33,197 nucleotides of DNA from an uncultured Lachnospiraceae bacterium (GCA_946491665.1 CAMLYL010000030.1:1-33197), one strand, 5' to 3'. Shown: positions 23,701-33,100, counted from the first letter of the stretch. Numbers and translations are program-made. The notes: generated from the letters alone by a model not told the origin.

Positions 23701-23742
23701 AAGGATGTTGTAATTCAGTATTTGCTGGGTTACAATATCCTT
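23701..23742 (+). promoter_or_regulatory. Promoter overlapping a 13-bp inverted repeat, before the GH13 gene
   Basis: TTGTAA (23708-23713), 17-bp spacer, TACAAT (23731-23736) form a fair promoter. The same bases are the core of an inverted repeat (23701-23713 with 23730-23742, one mismatch), so a dimeric repressor could cover both boxes. A stem-loop in RNA is the alternative reading. Confidence 0.45.
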
Positions 23743-23817
23743 ATTTAATATATGAAAGTTCAGAGCTGCTGTGCAGACAGCGGACGTTCATGAGCGGAGT
23801 AATCGGGAGGGCAGGGA

Positions 23818-25698
23818 ATGGCAGAAAAGGCGAAGAAAAATACTGCGAAAAAGAATGTGGAACGCAAAGGACAGGAAGTTTACCGGAAACGGCTGGAAAA
23901 GCATATGGATGAGCTTCGCTGGCTTTATATGGAGCTTTATAATAACGGTTCCATGTTTGCGGAGCTGTGCAGCCGGATGGAGCAGTTTTACCAGGAGCGG
24001 AACGCCGGGCTGAAACGGCTGGATGAGTCCCGGGAAGCGCATCCTGACTGGTATAAACAGAACGATATGCTGGGGATGATGTTCTATATTGATAATTTTG
24101 CCGGTAATCTGAAAGGCGTGAAAGGCAGAATTGATTATCTGGAGCGGGCGAATGTGAATTATATTCATCTGATGCCGTTTCTGGATACTGTAGAAGGCCG
24201 TTCGGACGGCGGATATGCGGTTGCGGATTTCAGAAAGGTGAGAGAAGATCTTGGAACTATGGAGGATCTGGAGAGTCTGACCGCGGCGCTGCACAGAAAG
24301 GGAATCAGTGTCTGCATGGACTTTGTGATGAACCATACATCGGAGGATCATGAGTGGGCAAAAAGGGCGCGCCGGGGAGAAGGAGAGTACATGAGCCGCT
24401 ACTTTTTCTATGACAGCTATGATATTCCGGCTGAATATGAAAAGACGGTTCCGCAGGTATTCCCGACCACCGCGCCGGGGAATTTTACGTGGCTTCCTGA
24501 TATCGGTCATTTTGTAATGACTACCTTTTATCCCTATCAGTGGGATCTGAACTATTCGAATCCGCGGGTGTTCAATGAGATGATGTATAATTTTCTGTTC
24601 CTGGTGAACCGGGGGATTGATATTATGCGGATTGATGCGGTTCCCTACATCTGGAAGGAGCTGCATACGCCCTGCCGGAATCTGCCCCAGGTGCACACAA
24701 TTGTCCGCATGATGCGTATGATCTGTGAGATTGTGTGCCCGGGCGTACTGCTTCTGGGGGAAGTGGTAATGGAGCCGGAAAAGGTGGTTCCCTATTTCGG
24801 AACAGTGGAGAAGCCGGAATGCCATATGCTCTACAATGTAACTACAATGGCGACCACCTGGCATACAGTGGCGACCCGCAGTGTCCGTCTGCTGAAGAAG
24901 CAGCTGGATATTGTAAACGGTCTGCCCAAAGAGTATGTGTTCCTGAATTATCTCAGATGCCATGACGATATTGGCTGGGGACTGGATTACGCTTCTCTGC
25001 GGGAAGAGGGAATTCAGGAGGTGTCTCACAAAAAGTATCTGAATGATTATTTTCAGGGGTATGCGGGAGACAGCTGCAGCCGGGGAGAACTCTATAATGC
25101 GGATCCGGTAACGGGGGATGCGCGCTTCTGTGCGACAACAGCATCCATGTGTGGTATAGAAAAGGCCGGGTTTGAACAGGATCCGGCAGCCATGGAGCGG
25201 GCGATCCAGATGGATGTAATGCTTCATGCCTGCATGTTCATGCAGTCCGGGATTCCGGTGCTCTACAGCGGCGATGAAGTCGGTCAGGTCAATGATTATA
25301 CTTATAAGGAAGATCCGAAGAAAAAGGAGGATTCCAGATATATTCACAGGGGAGCTTTTCGCTGGGATCTGGCGGAGCGTATTGACGATCCGGATACGGT
25401 GGAAGGAAAGATATTTGCCCGGCTGGGACAGCTGGAGGAGATCCGCAGGAGTCACAGAGCCTTTGTCTCGGAGGCGGACACCTGGACTATTGAGACCTGG
25501 GATCCTTCGGTGCTGTGTATCGGAAGATATTATGAGGGGGAAAGGATTCTGGGGCTGTTCAATTTCAGTGAGCAGCCTAGAACAGCATGGATCAAAGAGG
25601 ATGACGGGGTGTATGAGGAGCTGGTTTCCGGAGAGGAGCGGAGGGCTTCTGATGTGGAGCTGCCGCCTTATGGATTCTGTTATCTGAAAATAGAATAA
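23818..25698 (+). CDS. Amylosucrase-like GH13 glucosyltransferase
   Basis: A 626-residue GH13 protein that looks like the amylosucrase group (GH13_4): an N-terminal helical domain (about 20-85), then the barrel with LGMMFYIDNFAGNLKG, YIHLMPFLDTVEGRSDGGYAV and MDFVMNHTSEDHEWA. The catalytic nucleophile is Asp273 (RIDAVPYIWK), the acid/base Glu315 (LLGEVV) and the third carboxylate lies in CHDDIGW (His382-Asp383). The family transfers glucose from sucrose onto alpha-glucan and releases fructose; some members hydrolyse or act on other glucosides. There is no signal peptide; a basic Lys-rich start (MAEKAKKNTAKK) suggests a cytoplasmic enzyme. The GH112 gene follows 26 bp later, so both are co-transcribed. 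The precise donor is not proven by sequence. Confidence 0.85.
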   Translation: MAEKAKKNTAKKNVERKGQEVYRKRLEKHMDELRWLYMELYNNGSMFAELCSRMEQFYQERNAGLKRLDESREAHPDWYKQNDMLGMMFYIDNFAGNLKGVKGRIDYLERANVNYIHLMPFLDTVEGRSDGGYAVADFRKVREDLGTMEDLESLTAALHRKGISVCMDFVMNHTSEDHEWAKRARRGEGEYMSRYFFYDSYDIPAEYEKTVPQVFPTTAPGNFTWLPDIGHFVMTTFYPYQWDLNYSNPRVFNEMMYNFLFLVNRGIDIMRIDAVPYIWKELHTPCRNLPQVHTIVRMMRMICEIVCPGVLLLGEVVMEPEKVVPYFGTVEKPECHMLYNVTTMATTWHTVATRSVRLLKKQLDIVNGLPKEYVFLNYLRCHDDIGWGLDYASLREEGIQEVSHKKYLNDYFQGYAGDSCSRGELYNADPVTGDARFCATTASMCGIEKAGFEQDPAAMERAIQMDVMLHACMFMQSGIPVLYSGDEVGQVNDYTYKEDPKKKEDSRYIHRGAFRWDLAERIDDPDTVEGKIFARLGQLEEIRRSHRAFVSEADTWTIETWDPSVLCIGRYYEGERILGLFNFSEQPRTAWIKEDDGVYEELVSGEERRASDVELPPYGFCYLKIE

Positions 25699-25724
25699 TT
25701 ATAAGGTATGGAGGTATTTGGACT

Positions 25725-27890
25725 ATGGAGAAAAAATTAACGGGGCGTGTTACAATTCCTACCGATATGGACGTAGTGCCGGAGACTCTGGAGCTGTTAA
25801 AGCGCTGGGGAGCGGATGCAATCCGGGATTGTGACGGGACGGATTTTCCGGGGGAGCTGAAACAGGCAGGAGCGAAAGTTTATTCCACTTATTACACTAC
25901 CCGGAAGGATAATGAATGGGCGAAGGCCAATCCCGATGAAATCCAGCAGTGCTATATCATGACAAAGTTTTATACTGCCTCGGAAGAAAAGCTGTCCATT
26001 CATCTGATGAGCGGTATCTATCCCGAGATGCTGGCCGTCAACAGCAGGGACGACATCCGCCGCTGGTGGGAAGTGATCGACCGGACGACGGGAGAGGTGG
26101 TTCCGGTGGAACAGTGGTCTTATGACGAGGCGTCGGGGGATGTGACCATTGATCCTGCAAAACCGTTTCATGATTATACGGTCAGCTTCCTGGCTTATAT
26201 TATGTGGGATCCGGTACATATGTATAATGCGGTAGTCAACGACTGGAAGGACGTGGAACACCAGATTACTTTCGATGTGAGGCAGCCGAAAACACATGCT
26301 TTTTCCCTGGAGCGTCTGCGGAAGTTCTGCCGCAGCAACCCTCATGTGAATGTAATCCGTTACACAACATTTTTCCATCAGTTCACGCTGGTATTTGATG
26401 AGCTGGCACGGGAAAAATATGTGGACTGGTATGGATATTCCGCTTCTGTCAGTCCGTATATTCTGGAGCAGTTTGAAAAGGAAGTTGGTTATCCTTTCCG
26501 GCCGGAATATATTATTGACCAGGGATACCATAACAATCAGTACAGGATTCCGTCAAAAGAGTACAGGGATTTTCAGGCCTTCCAGCGCCGGGAGGTTGCG
26601 AAGCTGGCAAAGGAGCTGGTAGATATTACCCATGAAGAAGGAAAGGAAGCCATGATGTTCCTGGGCGATCACTGGATCGGTACCGAGCCTTTTAGGGATG
26701 AGTTTAAGGAGATCGGTCTGGACGCCCTGGTGGGAAGTGTGGGAAATGGTTCCACTCTGCGTCTGATCAGCGATGTGGAAGGCGTGAAGTACAGAGAGGG
26801 ACGGTTTCTTCCCTACTTTTTCCCGGATACCTTCCATGAGGGCGGAGATCCGGTGAAGGAGGCAAAAGTGAACTGGGTGACAGCCCGGCGGGCGATTCTG
26901 CGGAAACCCATTGACCGCATCGGCTACGGCGGTTATCTGAAGCTGGCCTGTAAGTTCCCGGAGTTCCTGGATTATATTGAGAGTGTCTGCGACGAGTTCC
27001 GTCTGCTTTATGAAAATGCCAAGGGAACTACGCCTTACTGCGTAAAGACCGTGGCCGTGCTCAACTGCTGGGGAAAGATGCGCTCCTGGGGCTGCCATAT
27101 GGTGCATCATGCGCTGTATCAGAAGCAGAACTACAGTTATGCGGGGGTAATTGAAGCCCTCAGCGGAGCGCCTTTTGATGTGAAGTTTATCAGCTTTGAT
27201 GATATCCGTGAGAATCCGGGAATCCTGGACGATATAGATGTGATCATTAATGTGGGAGACGGGGATACCGCCCATACCGGCGGCGCGGAGTGGACAGATC
27301 CGGTTATTGTGGAGGCAGTACAGGGATTTGTTTACCGGGGCGGCGGTTTCATCGGCGTGGGAGAACCGGCAGGGCATCAGTATCAGGGCCGTTATATTCA
27401 GCTCCGCAATGTTCTCGGAGTGGAGAAGGAGACGGGCTTTACCCTGAATTATGACAAGTATAACTGGGAAAATCATGAGGATCATTTCATTCTGGCAGAC
27501 TGCACCCATGAAGTGGATTTCGGGGAAGGCAAAAAATCCATGTACGCCATGGAGGATACTCAGATTCTGATCCAGCGGGACAGAGAAGTCCAGATGGCGG
27601 TGAATGAATTCGGCAAAGGCCGGTCCGTTTATATCAGCGGACTTCCCTATTCATTCGAAAATACCAGGATCCTGTACCGCAGTATTCTCTGGAGCTGTCA
27701 TGATGAGGACAATCTGAAAAAGTGGTTTTCAGAGAATCTCAATGTGGATGTCCATGCTTATGTGAAGAACGGAAAGTATTGTGTGGTAAATAATACTTAT
27801 GAGCCCCAGGATACCGTGATCTACCGTGGGGATGGAAGCAGCTTCCCGGTTCATCTGGACGCAAATGAAATTATCTGGTACGAGATATAA
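25725..27890 (+). CDS. GH112 beta-galactoside phosphorylase (GNB/LNB type)
   Basis: A 721-residue protein matching GH112 along its length: start LTGRVTIPTDMDVVPET, WGADAIRDCDGTDFP, the MFLGDHWIGTEPF block with Asp315 (the family's general-acid position by my recollection, Asp313 in the bifidobacterial enzyme), VGSVGNGSTLRLISD, and the C-terminal beta-sandwich. It splits beta-1,3-galactosyl-N-acetylhexosamines (from mucin or milk glycans), or Gal-beta-1,4-rhamnose in some clostridial members, with phosphate to give galactose 1-phosphate. No signal peptide, hence cytoplasmic; it needs an importer not present here. GGAGG lies ten bases before ATG. Second gene after the amylosucrase-like enzyme, followed by a good terminator. 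Acceptor specificity is uncertain. Confidence 0.9.
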   Translation: MEKKLTGRVTIPTDMDVVPETLELLKRWGADAIRDCDGTDFPGELKQAGAKVYSTYYTTRKDNEWAKANPDEIQQCYIMTKFYTASEEKLSIHLMSGIYPEMLAVNSRDDIRRWWEVIDRTTGEVVPVEQWSYDEASGDVTIDPAKPFHDYTVSFLAYIMWDPVHMYNAVVNDWKDVEHQITFDVRQPKTHAFSLERLRKFCRSNPHVNVIRYTTFFHQFTLVFDELAREKYVDWYGYSASVSPYILEQFEKEVGYPFRPEYIIDQGYHNNQYRIPSKEYRDFQAFQRREVAKLAKELVDITHEEGKEAMMFLGDHWIGTEPFRDEFKEIGLDALVGSVGNGSTLRLISDVEGVKYREGRFLPYFFPDTFHEGGDPVKEAKVNWVTARRAILRKPIDRIGYGGYLKLACKFPEFLDYIESVCDEFRLLYENAKGTTPYCVKTVAVLNCWGKMRSWGCHMVHHALYQKQNYSYAGVIEALSGAPFDVKFISFDDIRENPGILDDIDVIINVGDGDTAHTGGAEWTDPVIVEAVQGFVYRGGGFIGVGEPAGHQYQGRYIQLRNVLGVEKETGFTLNYDKYNWENHEDHFILADCTHEVDFGEGKKSMYAMEDTQILIQRDREVQMAVNEFGKGRSVYISGLPYSFENTRILYRSILWSCHDEDNLKKWFSENLNVDVHAYVKNGKYCVVNNTYEPQDTVIYRGDGSSFPVHLDANEIIWYEI

Positions 27891-27963
27891 GGGTATGGGG
27901 TACAGAAGATGGATACGAATCAGCTGAAGAATTTTCTTATGGCTGAACATGAAATATGGAAAT

Positions 27964-27990
27964 GGAATCGCTGTTGCGGCGGTTCCTTTT
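27964..27990 (+). terminator. Terminator of the GH13-GH112 operon
   Basis: GGAATCGCTG (27964-27973) and CGGCGGTTCC (27977-27986) pair over ten positions (two G-U) around a three-base loop, then TTTT. Confidence 0.75.
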
Positions 27991-28008
27991 CATTTTCAGA
28001 ATGGGGGA

Positions 28009-28037
28009 TTGCACAGTCCGGGAGAACACCGTATAAT
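28009..28037 (+). promoter_or_regulatory. Promoter of feoB
   Basis: TTGCAC (28009-28014), 17-bp spacer, TATAAT (28032-28037). Just downstream TGAGAAAAATTATCA is a weak inverted sequence; it could be an iron-regulator site, but no clear Fur box is seen. Confidence 0.65.
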
Positions 28038-28091
28038 GTAATTTGTTGAGAAAAATTATCAGAGTTTTGGAATACACAGGAGGAGATATTC

Positions 28092-30455
28092 TTGACGATT
28101 AAGGATATGGATATAGGAACGTCAGCGGTTGTTGAAGCTGTGGGCGGAGAGGGCGCGCTGCGCCAGCATCTGCTGGATATGGGTGTGATTCCCGGTGTGG
28201 AGGTAACACTGGTGAAATTTGCGCCCATGGGCGATCCCCTGGAGCTGCGGCTGCACGGCTATGAGCTGACTCTGCGGCTGGCGGACGCTGAGAAGGTGCA
28301 GGTAAAGCCGGTCTCGGAAAAAGAAAAAGATAGCCGGGAATATCCTGCCAGGGATCATATAAAGAAACTGGAACATCCGGGACTTGGCGAAGAAGGACGT
28401 TTTCACAGCAAGGCGGAGGAACACCCGCTTCCGGAGGGGACCACGCTGACTTTTGCGCTGGCGGGAAATCAGAACTGTGGAAAGACGACGCTGTTTAATC
28501 AGCTGACCGGATCAAACCAGCATGTGGGAAACTTTCCCGGAGTAACGGTGGATCGCAAAACCGGCGCGATCCGTGGATATGAGAATACAGAGATCACAGA
28601 TCTGCCGGGAATATATTCCATGTCTCCCTACAGCCAGGAGGAGATTGTTACCAGACAGTTTATTATCGGAGAGAAGCCCACTGCTATCATTAATATTGTG
28701 GATGCTACGAATATAGAGAGAAATCTTTATCTGACCATGCAGCTGATGGAGCTGGATGTACCCATGGTGCTGGCTCTCAATATGATGGATGAGATGCGGG
28801 GAAACGGCGGCTCTGTCCGGATCAATGAGATGGAAGAGCTGCTCGGAATTCCGGTTGTGCCGATCTCTGCAATTAAGAACGAGGGTATTGATGAGCTGAC
28901 CCGCCATGCAGTACATATTGCGAAGTATCAGGAGACGCCGAAACGGAAGGATTTCTGTGATGAAAGCGACCATGGCGGAGCTGTTCACCGCTGCCTTCAC
29001 GGCATTATGCACCTGATTGGAGACCACGCAGAGGCGGCGCAGATTCCCCTGCGGTTTGCAGCCACAAAGCTGGTAGAGGGCGATGAGAGGGTGCTGGACG
29101 CGCTGAATCTCAGCACAAACGAAAAGGAAATGCTGGAGCATATTATCTGTCAGATGGAGGAGGAACGTCAGCTTGACCGGGCGGCGGCCATTGCGGATAT
29201 GCGGTATACTTTTATTCGGAATCTGGTGGAGGAAGCGGTTGTCAAGCCTGCGGAAAGCAGAGAACATGCCAGAAGCCGGAAGATGGACCGGCTTCTTACC
29301 GGAAAATATACGGCGATTCCCATGTTCATCGGGATTATGGCTCTGATTTTCTGGCTGACCTTTAATGTGATCGGGGCCTTTTTGCAGGGACTTCTGGAAA
29401 CCGGTATTGGCTGGCTGACACAGGCGGCGGATGCGGCTTTTACTGCATGGGGGATGAACGATGCGATTCATTCTCTGATTATTGACGGAATATTTGTGGG
29501 CGTGGGAAGCGTTCTGAGCTTCCTGCCGATTATTGTTGTATTATTCTTCTTCCTGTCCCTTCTGGAGGATACGGGATATATGGCCAGGGTGGCTTTTGTT
29601 ATGGACAAGCTGCTTCGGAAAATCGGTCTGTCCGGCCGCAGTATTGTTCCTATGCTGATCGGCTTCGGATGTACGGTGCCCGGCGTCATGGCCAGCCGTA
29701 CCCTGCCTTCGGACCGTGACCGGAAAATGACGATTATGATGACGCCCTTTATGAGCTGTTCCGCAAAGCTTCCGATTTACGGATTTTTTACGGCGGCATT
29801 TTTCCCGGACTACAGCGGATTGATTATGGTCTGTCTGTATTTCCTGGGGATTGCAGTAGGCGTTCTGGTTGCCCTGATTTCGAAAAACAGCGTGTTTAAG
29901 GGGGAGGCGGTTCCCTTTGTAATGGAGCTTCCTAATTACCGGATGCCGAGCCCGAAAAATGTGCTGCAGCTTCTGTGGGAGAAAGCCAGAGATTTTCTGC
30001 AGAGAGCGTTTACTGTGATTTTTATTGCCAGCATTGTCATCTGGTTTTTACAGACCTTTGATCCCCATCTGAATATGGTGGCGGATTCTCAGGACAGCAT
30101 TCTGGCTCTTGTTGCCGGCGTTATTGCACCGGCCTTTGCACCTCTGGGATTTGGTGACTGGAGAGTGTCTACCGCACTGATTACCGGATTTATGGCGAAG
30201 GAAAGCGTTGTTTCCACGCTCACGGTACTGTTTTCCGGAACCATGGGAATCGGTACAGTACTGACGCCGCTGGCTGCGGCATCGCTTCTGGTCTTTTGTC
30301 TGCTGTATACGCCCTGTGTGGCGGCCATTGCTTCCATCAAAAGGGAGCTGGGCGGACGATGGGCTTTTGGCGTTGTGGTATTTCAGTGTGTGATTGCCTG
30401 GGTGTGCGCCCTGATTGTGAGACTGATCGGACTTCTGATCGGAGGAATTTTCTGA
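28092..30455 (+). CDS. feoB: FeoA-FeoB fusion ferrous iron transporter
   Basis: A 787-residue fusion. Residues about 1-75 are a FeoA (SH3-like) domain (GEGALRQHLLDMGVIPG); after a charged linker the FeoB GTPase has G1 GNQNCGKT (125-132), the G2 loop NFPGVTVD, G3 DLPG and G4 NMMD. The helical GDI-like segment follows, then from about residue 415 the membrane part with two Gate motifs (GFGCTVPGVMASRTL with the pore cysteine, and LLYTPCVAAIASIKRE). It imports Fe(II) across the cytoplasmic membrane under anaerobic conditions. The start is TTG 28092 with AGGAGGAG upstream. Fusion of FeoA to FeoB is a known clostridial/Bacteroidetes variant. It is a single-gene unit with its own promoter and terminator; no feoC is visible. 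Confidence 0.93.
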   Translation: MTIKDMDIGTSAVVEAVGGEGALRQHLLDMGVIPGVEVTLVKFAPMGDPLELRLHGYELTLRLADAEKVQVKPVSEKEKDSREYPARDHIKKLEHPGLGEEGRFHSKAEEHPLPEGTTLTFALAGNQNCGKTTLFNQLTGSNQHVGNFPGVTVDRKTGAIRGYENTEITDLPGIYSMSPYSQEEIVTRQFIIGEKPTAIINIVDATNIERNLYLTMQLMELDVPMVLALNMMDEMRGNGGSVRINEMEELLGIPVVPISAIKNEGIDELTRHAVHIAKYQETPKRKDFCDESDHGGAVHRCLHGIMHLIGDHAEAAQIPLRFAATKLVEGDERVLDALNLSTNEKEMLEHIICQMEEERQLDRAAAIADMRYTFIRNLVEEAVVKPAESREHARSRKMDRLLTGKYTAIPMFIGIMALIFWLTFNVIGAFLQGLLETGIGWLTQAADAAFTAWGMNDAIHSLIIDGIFVGVGSVLSFLPIIVVLFFFLSLLEDTGYMARVAFVMDKLLRKIGLSGRSIVPMLIGFGCTVPGVMASRTLPSDRDRKMTIMMTPFMSCSAKLPIYGFFTAAFFPDYSGLIMVCLYFLGIAVGVLVALISKNSVFKGEAVPFVMELPNYRMPSPKNVLQLLWEKARDFLQRAFTVIFIASIVIWFLQTFDPHLNMVADSQDSILALVAGVIAPAFAPLGFGDWRVSTALITGFMAKESVVSTLTVLFSGTMGIGTVLTPLAAASLLVFCLLYTPCVAAIASIKRELGGRWAFGVVVFQCVIAWVCALIVRLIGLLIGGIF

Positions 30456-30464
30456 TAAAGTGTA

Positions 30465-30503
30465 AAGACCGTCCGTCCTGAGGATACAGGCGGGCGGTCT
30501 TTT
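30465..30503 (+). terminator. Terminator after feoB
   Basis: AAGACCGTCCG (30465-30475) and CGGGCGGTCTT (30491-30501) pair over 11 positions with one G-U, then TTTTG. Confidence 0.8.
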
Positions 30504-30545
30504 GCAGAAAGCGTATGGAAAAAGATAGAAAAGCGGCGGTTCCTG

Positions 30546-30554
30546 TGTTATGAT
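30546..30554 (+). promoter_or_regulatory. Extended -10 promoter of the LysR gene
   Basis: TGTTATGAT includes a TGn extension and -10 TATGAT (30549-30554); no clear -35. It lies 30 bases before ATG 30585. Confidence 0.35.
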
Positions 30555-30584
30555 ATAGAAGATTATTTATGCGGAGAGTATGTT

Positions 30585-31451
30585 ATGGATATTCGGAGGA
30601 TAGAGTATTTTATCAGTGTTGCGGAGACACTGAATTTCAGTGAAGCAGCCAAAAAACTGCATATTTCCCATCAGGCATTGTCCAGGCAGATTCAGATTCT
30701 GGAACAGGAAACCGGGGTCCGCCTGCTGGAACGCACCACTACCAGAGTAGCGCTGACAGAGGTGGGACAGAAGGTTTATGATCTGTATGTTCCGGTGCTT
30801 GAAAGTATGCATAAGGCGCAGATGGAACTGAGAGAGTTTATACGTTATAAGAAAAATACTCTGAGGGTGGGATATTTCGATACCCTGTCTTATCCCAGAA
30901 TTGTGGCGCCTCTCCTGCGGTACATCAGGTCTGTTGTGCCGGATATTACGATAACGGTCCGCGCGATGTTTATCGATACGGAGAGAGCTGCTCTGATGGC
31001 GGATGAACTGGACATGGTGGTTTCGATTATTACAAATCCGGAAGAGTGGGAAAAGATGGAATACCTGACGCTGACCAGGGAAGAGGCAGTAATTCTGGTC
31101 AGTGAGAATCATCCCTGGAGCAAAAAAACAACAGTTACAGCGCAGGACATGATGAAGGAGACCATGATTGAGTACGACAGGGCAAATCCGGAGTTTTCTG
31201 TTTTCATGCCTCAGATTAAGGCGGGGATGCGGATGCGTGTGCCGAATCTTGAGACCTACATGGCGCGGGTAGATCAGGGAGACGTTTTCGGAGTAGTGGG
31301 CCTGGGTTACAGCCGCCGGGAAGGCGGTTATCGGACGATTCCTCTGCCGGAAGAATATCGCTGCAAAATACCGGTGATCTGTGCTTTTAAAAAGCTCCAT
31401 CCCATGGCCGATATTCTGAGAAATTTGAAAAATGTAACGATTCAAATGTAA
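30585..31451 (+). CDS. LysR family transcriptional regulator
   Basis: A 288-residue regulator of normal LysR length. The N-terminal winged helix is typical (MDIRRIEYFISVAETLNFSE, AAKKLHISHQALSRQIQILE, RTTTRVALTEVGQ), followed by the two-lobed co-inducer domain from about residue 90. It should bind T-N11-A type palindromes and activate in response to a small organic ligand. The MFS gene is the next gene on the same strand, 189 bp away, and that gap contains a TTGCAA palindrome and direct repeats, so this regulator most likely controls the transporter. Ligand is unknown. LysR genes are more often divergent from their target; here both point the same way. Confidence 0.92.
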   Translation: MDIRRIEYFISVAETLNFSEAAKKLHISHQALSRQIQILEQETGVRLLERTTTRVALTEVGQKVYDLYVPVLESMHKAQMELREFIRYKKNTLRVGYFDTLSYPRIVAPLLRYIRSVVPDITITVRAMFIDTERAALMADELDMVVSIITNPEEWEKMEYLTLTREEAVILVSENHPWSKKTTVTAQDMMKETMIEYDRANPEFSVFMPQIKAGMRMRVPNLETYMARVDQGDVFGVVGLGYSRREGGYRTIPLPEEYRCKIPVICAFKKLHPMADILRNLKNVTIQM

Positions 31452-31494
31452 AAAAGCCATGCTTTCTTATGCAAAAAGTGGATAAGTGAGTCAG

Positions 31495-31515
31495 CTTGCA
31501 ACAAAAAATTGCAAG
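31495..31515. promoter_or_regulatory. Candidate LysR binding palindrome
   Basis: CTTGCAA (31495-31501) and TTGCAAG (31509-31515) are perfect inverted repeats around seven bases, a T-N11-A-like architecture as used by LysR proteins, upstream of the MFS gene. Confidence 0.45.
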
Positions 31516-31556
31516 TGTGCATGTACAATGTGCTTCCCTTTTGGAAACTGCTATTT

Positions 31557-31609
31557 TATAATTAATTTATGTTCAACTGTTGTGGCTGTATGGCAGATGC
31601 ACAACTGTT
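31557..31609 (+). promoter_or_regulatory. MFS promoter region with direct repeats
   Basis: TATAAT (31557-31562) is a likely -10; the -35 region is poor, as expected for an activated promoter. Two copies of CAACTGTT follow (31574-31581 and 31602-31609), and GTTGTG/CACAAC can pair between them. The roles of the repeats are unknown. Confidence 0.35.
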
Positions 31610-31640
31610 ATTTTAATCTATTTATAGGAGGGATTTTGGT

Positions 31641-32990
31641 ATGGAACAAAAAAAAGTGAAAGGATATGGTGCAAGAGGCTGGCTCCTGATCATCTGGATT
31701 GCCACAGCATTTCTGGCGTACACCGCGATTGGTAACTATCCTCTGAACGTTCTTTCGGATCTGTACGGCGGACAGCAGACGTTATCCAGTATTTATACGG
31801 TGGCGTCCGTAATCGGTGTTGTGATTCAGCTGGTTGCGTCCAGTTTTATCGGAAGGCTGAAGAGCATTAAGAAAATGGGATCCATTTTCGGCGTTTTATC
31901 TATTGTAGCTCTTCTGGGGATTATGTTTATTCCGGGTTATATTCCGGGTACTCCGCAGATGATCTGGCGTGTTGTTTACGGACTTGGTACAGTTCTTTCT
32001 GTTATGTATGGTACATTTGCACTGTCCATTCTGATCGGACAGTGGTTCCCTACAAGAAAGGGAAGCGTTATGGGTATTGCTACAATTGCATTCCCCATTG
32101 GTAATGGTGTACTTGGCCCCTTCGCGGCAGCGGCATTTAAGGATGGCACTCCCCATATTGCCCTGGCGTTTGCTCCATTCCTGATTATCTTTATTATCGG
32201 ACTGGTGATTGGTCTTATCTTTATTCCGGATTATCCGGAACAGTGCGGTGCATATCGTGATAATGACGCTAATATGACTCCGGAAGTGGCAAAAGCCATG
32301 ATGGAACAGGAGATTGAGGATAAGAAGACGAGTGTATGGAAGCTGAACCATACATTAACTACAAGAGATTTCTGGTTTATTACGATTCCGGCTGGTTTCC
32401 TTCTTTTCTGGTCTGTAGGTACGATGACTCAGACAAGCTCTATTATTGGAGCTATGGGCGATGGAGTTGCAAAGTTCGGCGGGTTCTCCGGCATTATGAT
32501 GATGATCTGTATTTTCGGTATTATCGGAAGTGTTGTGCTGGGATTCGTGGATTCTGCTTTGGGAACCAAGAAGGCGATGATCATTGCCTGTGTGATTATG
32601 ATACTGGCAGGTATCTTCGGTGCAGTTGCCACTCCTGAGAGAGCTGGTCTTCTGGTAGCTGCTCTGATCTGTCTGGCAATTTTTATGGGAGCATCTTCCA
32701 ACTTTACCGTATCTCTGGCGGCTCAGTATTGGCGCCGTGAGGATTTCGGTACCGTATTTGCAGCAGTAAACCCGATCGCCAATATTATCAATGCTATCGG
32801 ACCGGTAGTCGTAGCATTCCTGCTTCTGGGATTTGGCTATAAAACCTTATTCGGTGTAACTGCAGTCTGTGGCGTGGTATGTGTTGTACTGATGCTTCTT
32901 TTCAGTGCTAAGCATGTAAAAGAGAAAGATGACAAGTATCGTCAGGCAGCAGGCAAGTCGTTGGATGACGCTCTGGTTGGAAGAAAGTAG
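31641..32990 (+). CDS. Major facilitator superfamily transporter
   Basis: A 449-residue membrane protein with twelve predicted helices and a central charged loop (about 205-235, VAKAMMEQEIEDKKTS). Typical MFS features are the short loop between helices two and three (FIGRLKSIKKMG) and the equivalent between eight and nine (GFVDSALGTKKA). It resembles the oxalate/formate-type or organic-anion group, but I cannot name the substrate. A good ribosome site (TAGGAGGG) precedes ATG. It is probably regulated by the LysR protein just upstream, and a strong terminator follows at 33101-33140. No enzyme gene shares the operon, so the imported or exported acid stays unknown. Confidence 0.9.
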   Translation: MEQKKVKGYGARGWLLIIWIATAFLAYTAIGNYPLNVLSDLYGGQQTLSSIYTVASVIGVVIQLVASSFIGRLKSIKKMGSIFGVLSIVALLGIMFIPGYIPGTPQMIWRVVYGLGTVLSVMYGTFALSILIGQWFPTRKGSVMGIATIAFPIGNGVLGPFAAAAFKDGTPHIALAFAPFLIIFIIGLVIGLIFIPDYPEQCGAYRDNDANMTPEVAKAMMEQEIEDKKTSVWKLNHTLTTRDFWFITIPAGFLLFWSVGTMTQTSSIIGAMGDGVAKFGGFSGIMMMICIFGIIGSVVLGFVDSALGTKKAMIIACVIMILAGIFGAVATPERAGLLVAALICLAIFMGASSNFTVSLAAQYWRREDFGTVFAAVNPIANIINAIGPVVVAFLLLGFGYKTLFGVTAVCGVVCVVLMLLFSAKHVKEKDDKYRQAAGKSLDDALVGRK

Positions 32991-33100
32991 TCCAAGGCTG
33001 GTTCTGGCGTAGATATTATGTCATTCAGAAATATCTGCTTTACATAAAGCTTGCATGCCGTTTACGGTGATAGTTGAACAGAATAGTTGTAAAATTTTAA

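Noticed and set aside
23788-25455. 555-codon minus-strand open frame over the GH13 gene
   Set aside because: It lies fully inside a well-recognised GH13 gene, is rich in His/Arg/Ile as antisense shadows are, and lacks a start signal.
26553-27509. 318-codon minus-strand open frame over the GH112 gene
   Set aside because: Antisense shadow of a conserved enzyme; no family match or start signal.
28048-28065. Fur box before feoB
   Set aside because: The TGAGAAAAATTATCA sequence matches a Fur consensus poorly, so I do not call an operator.
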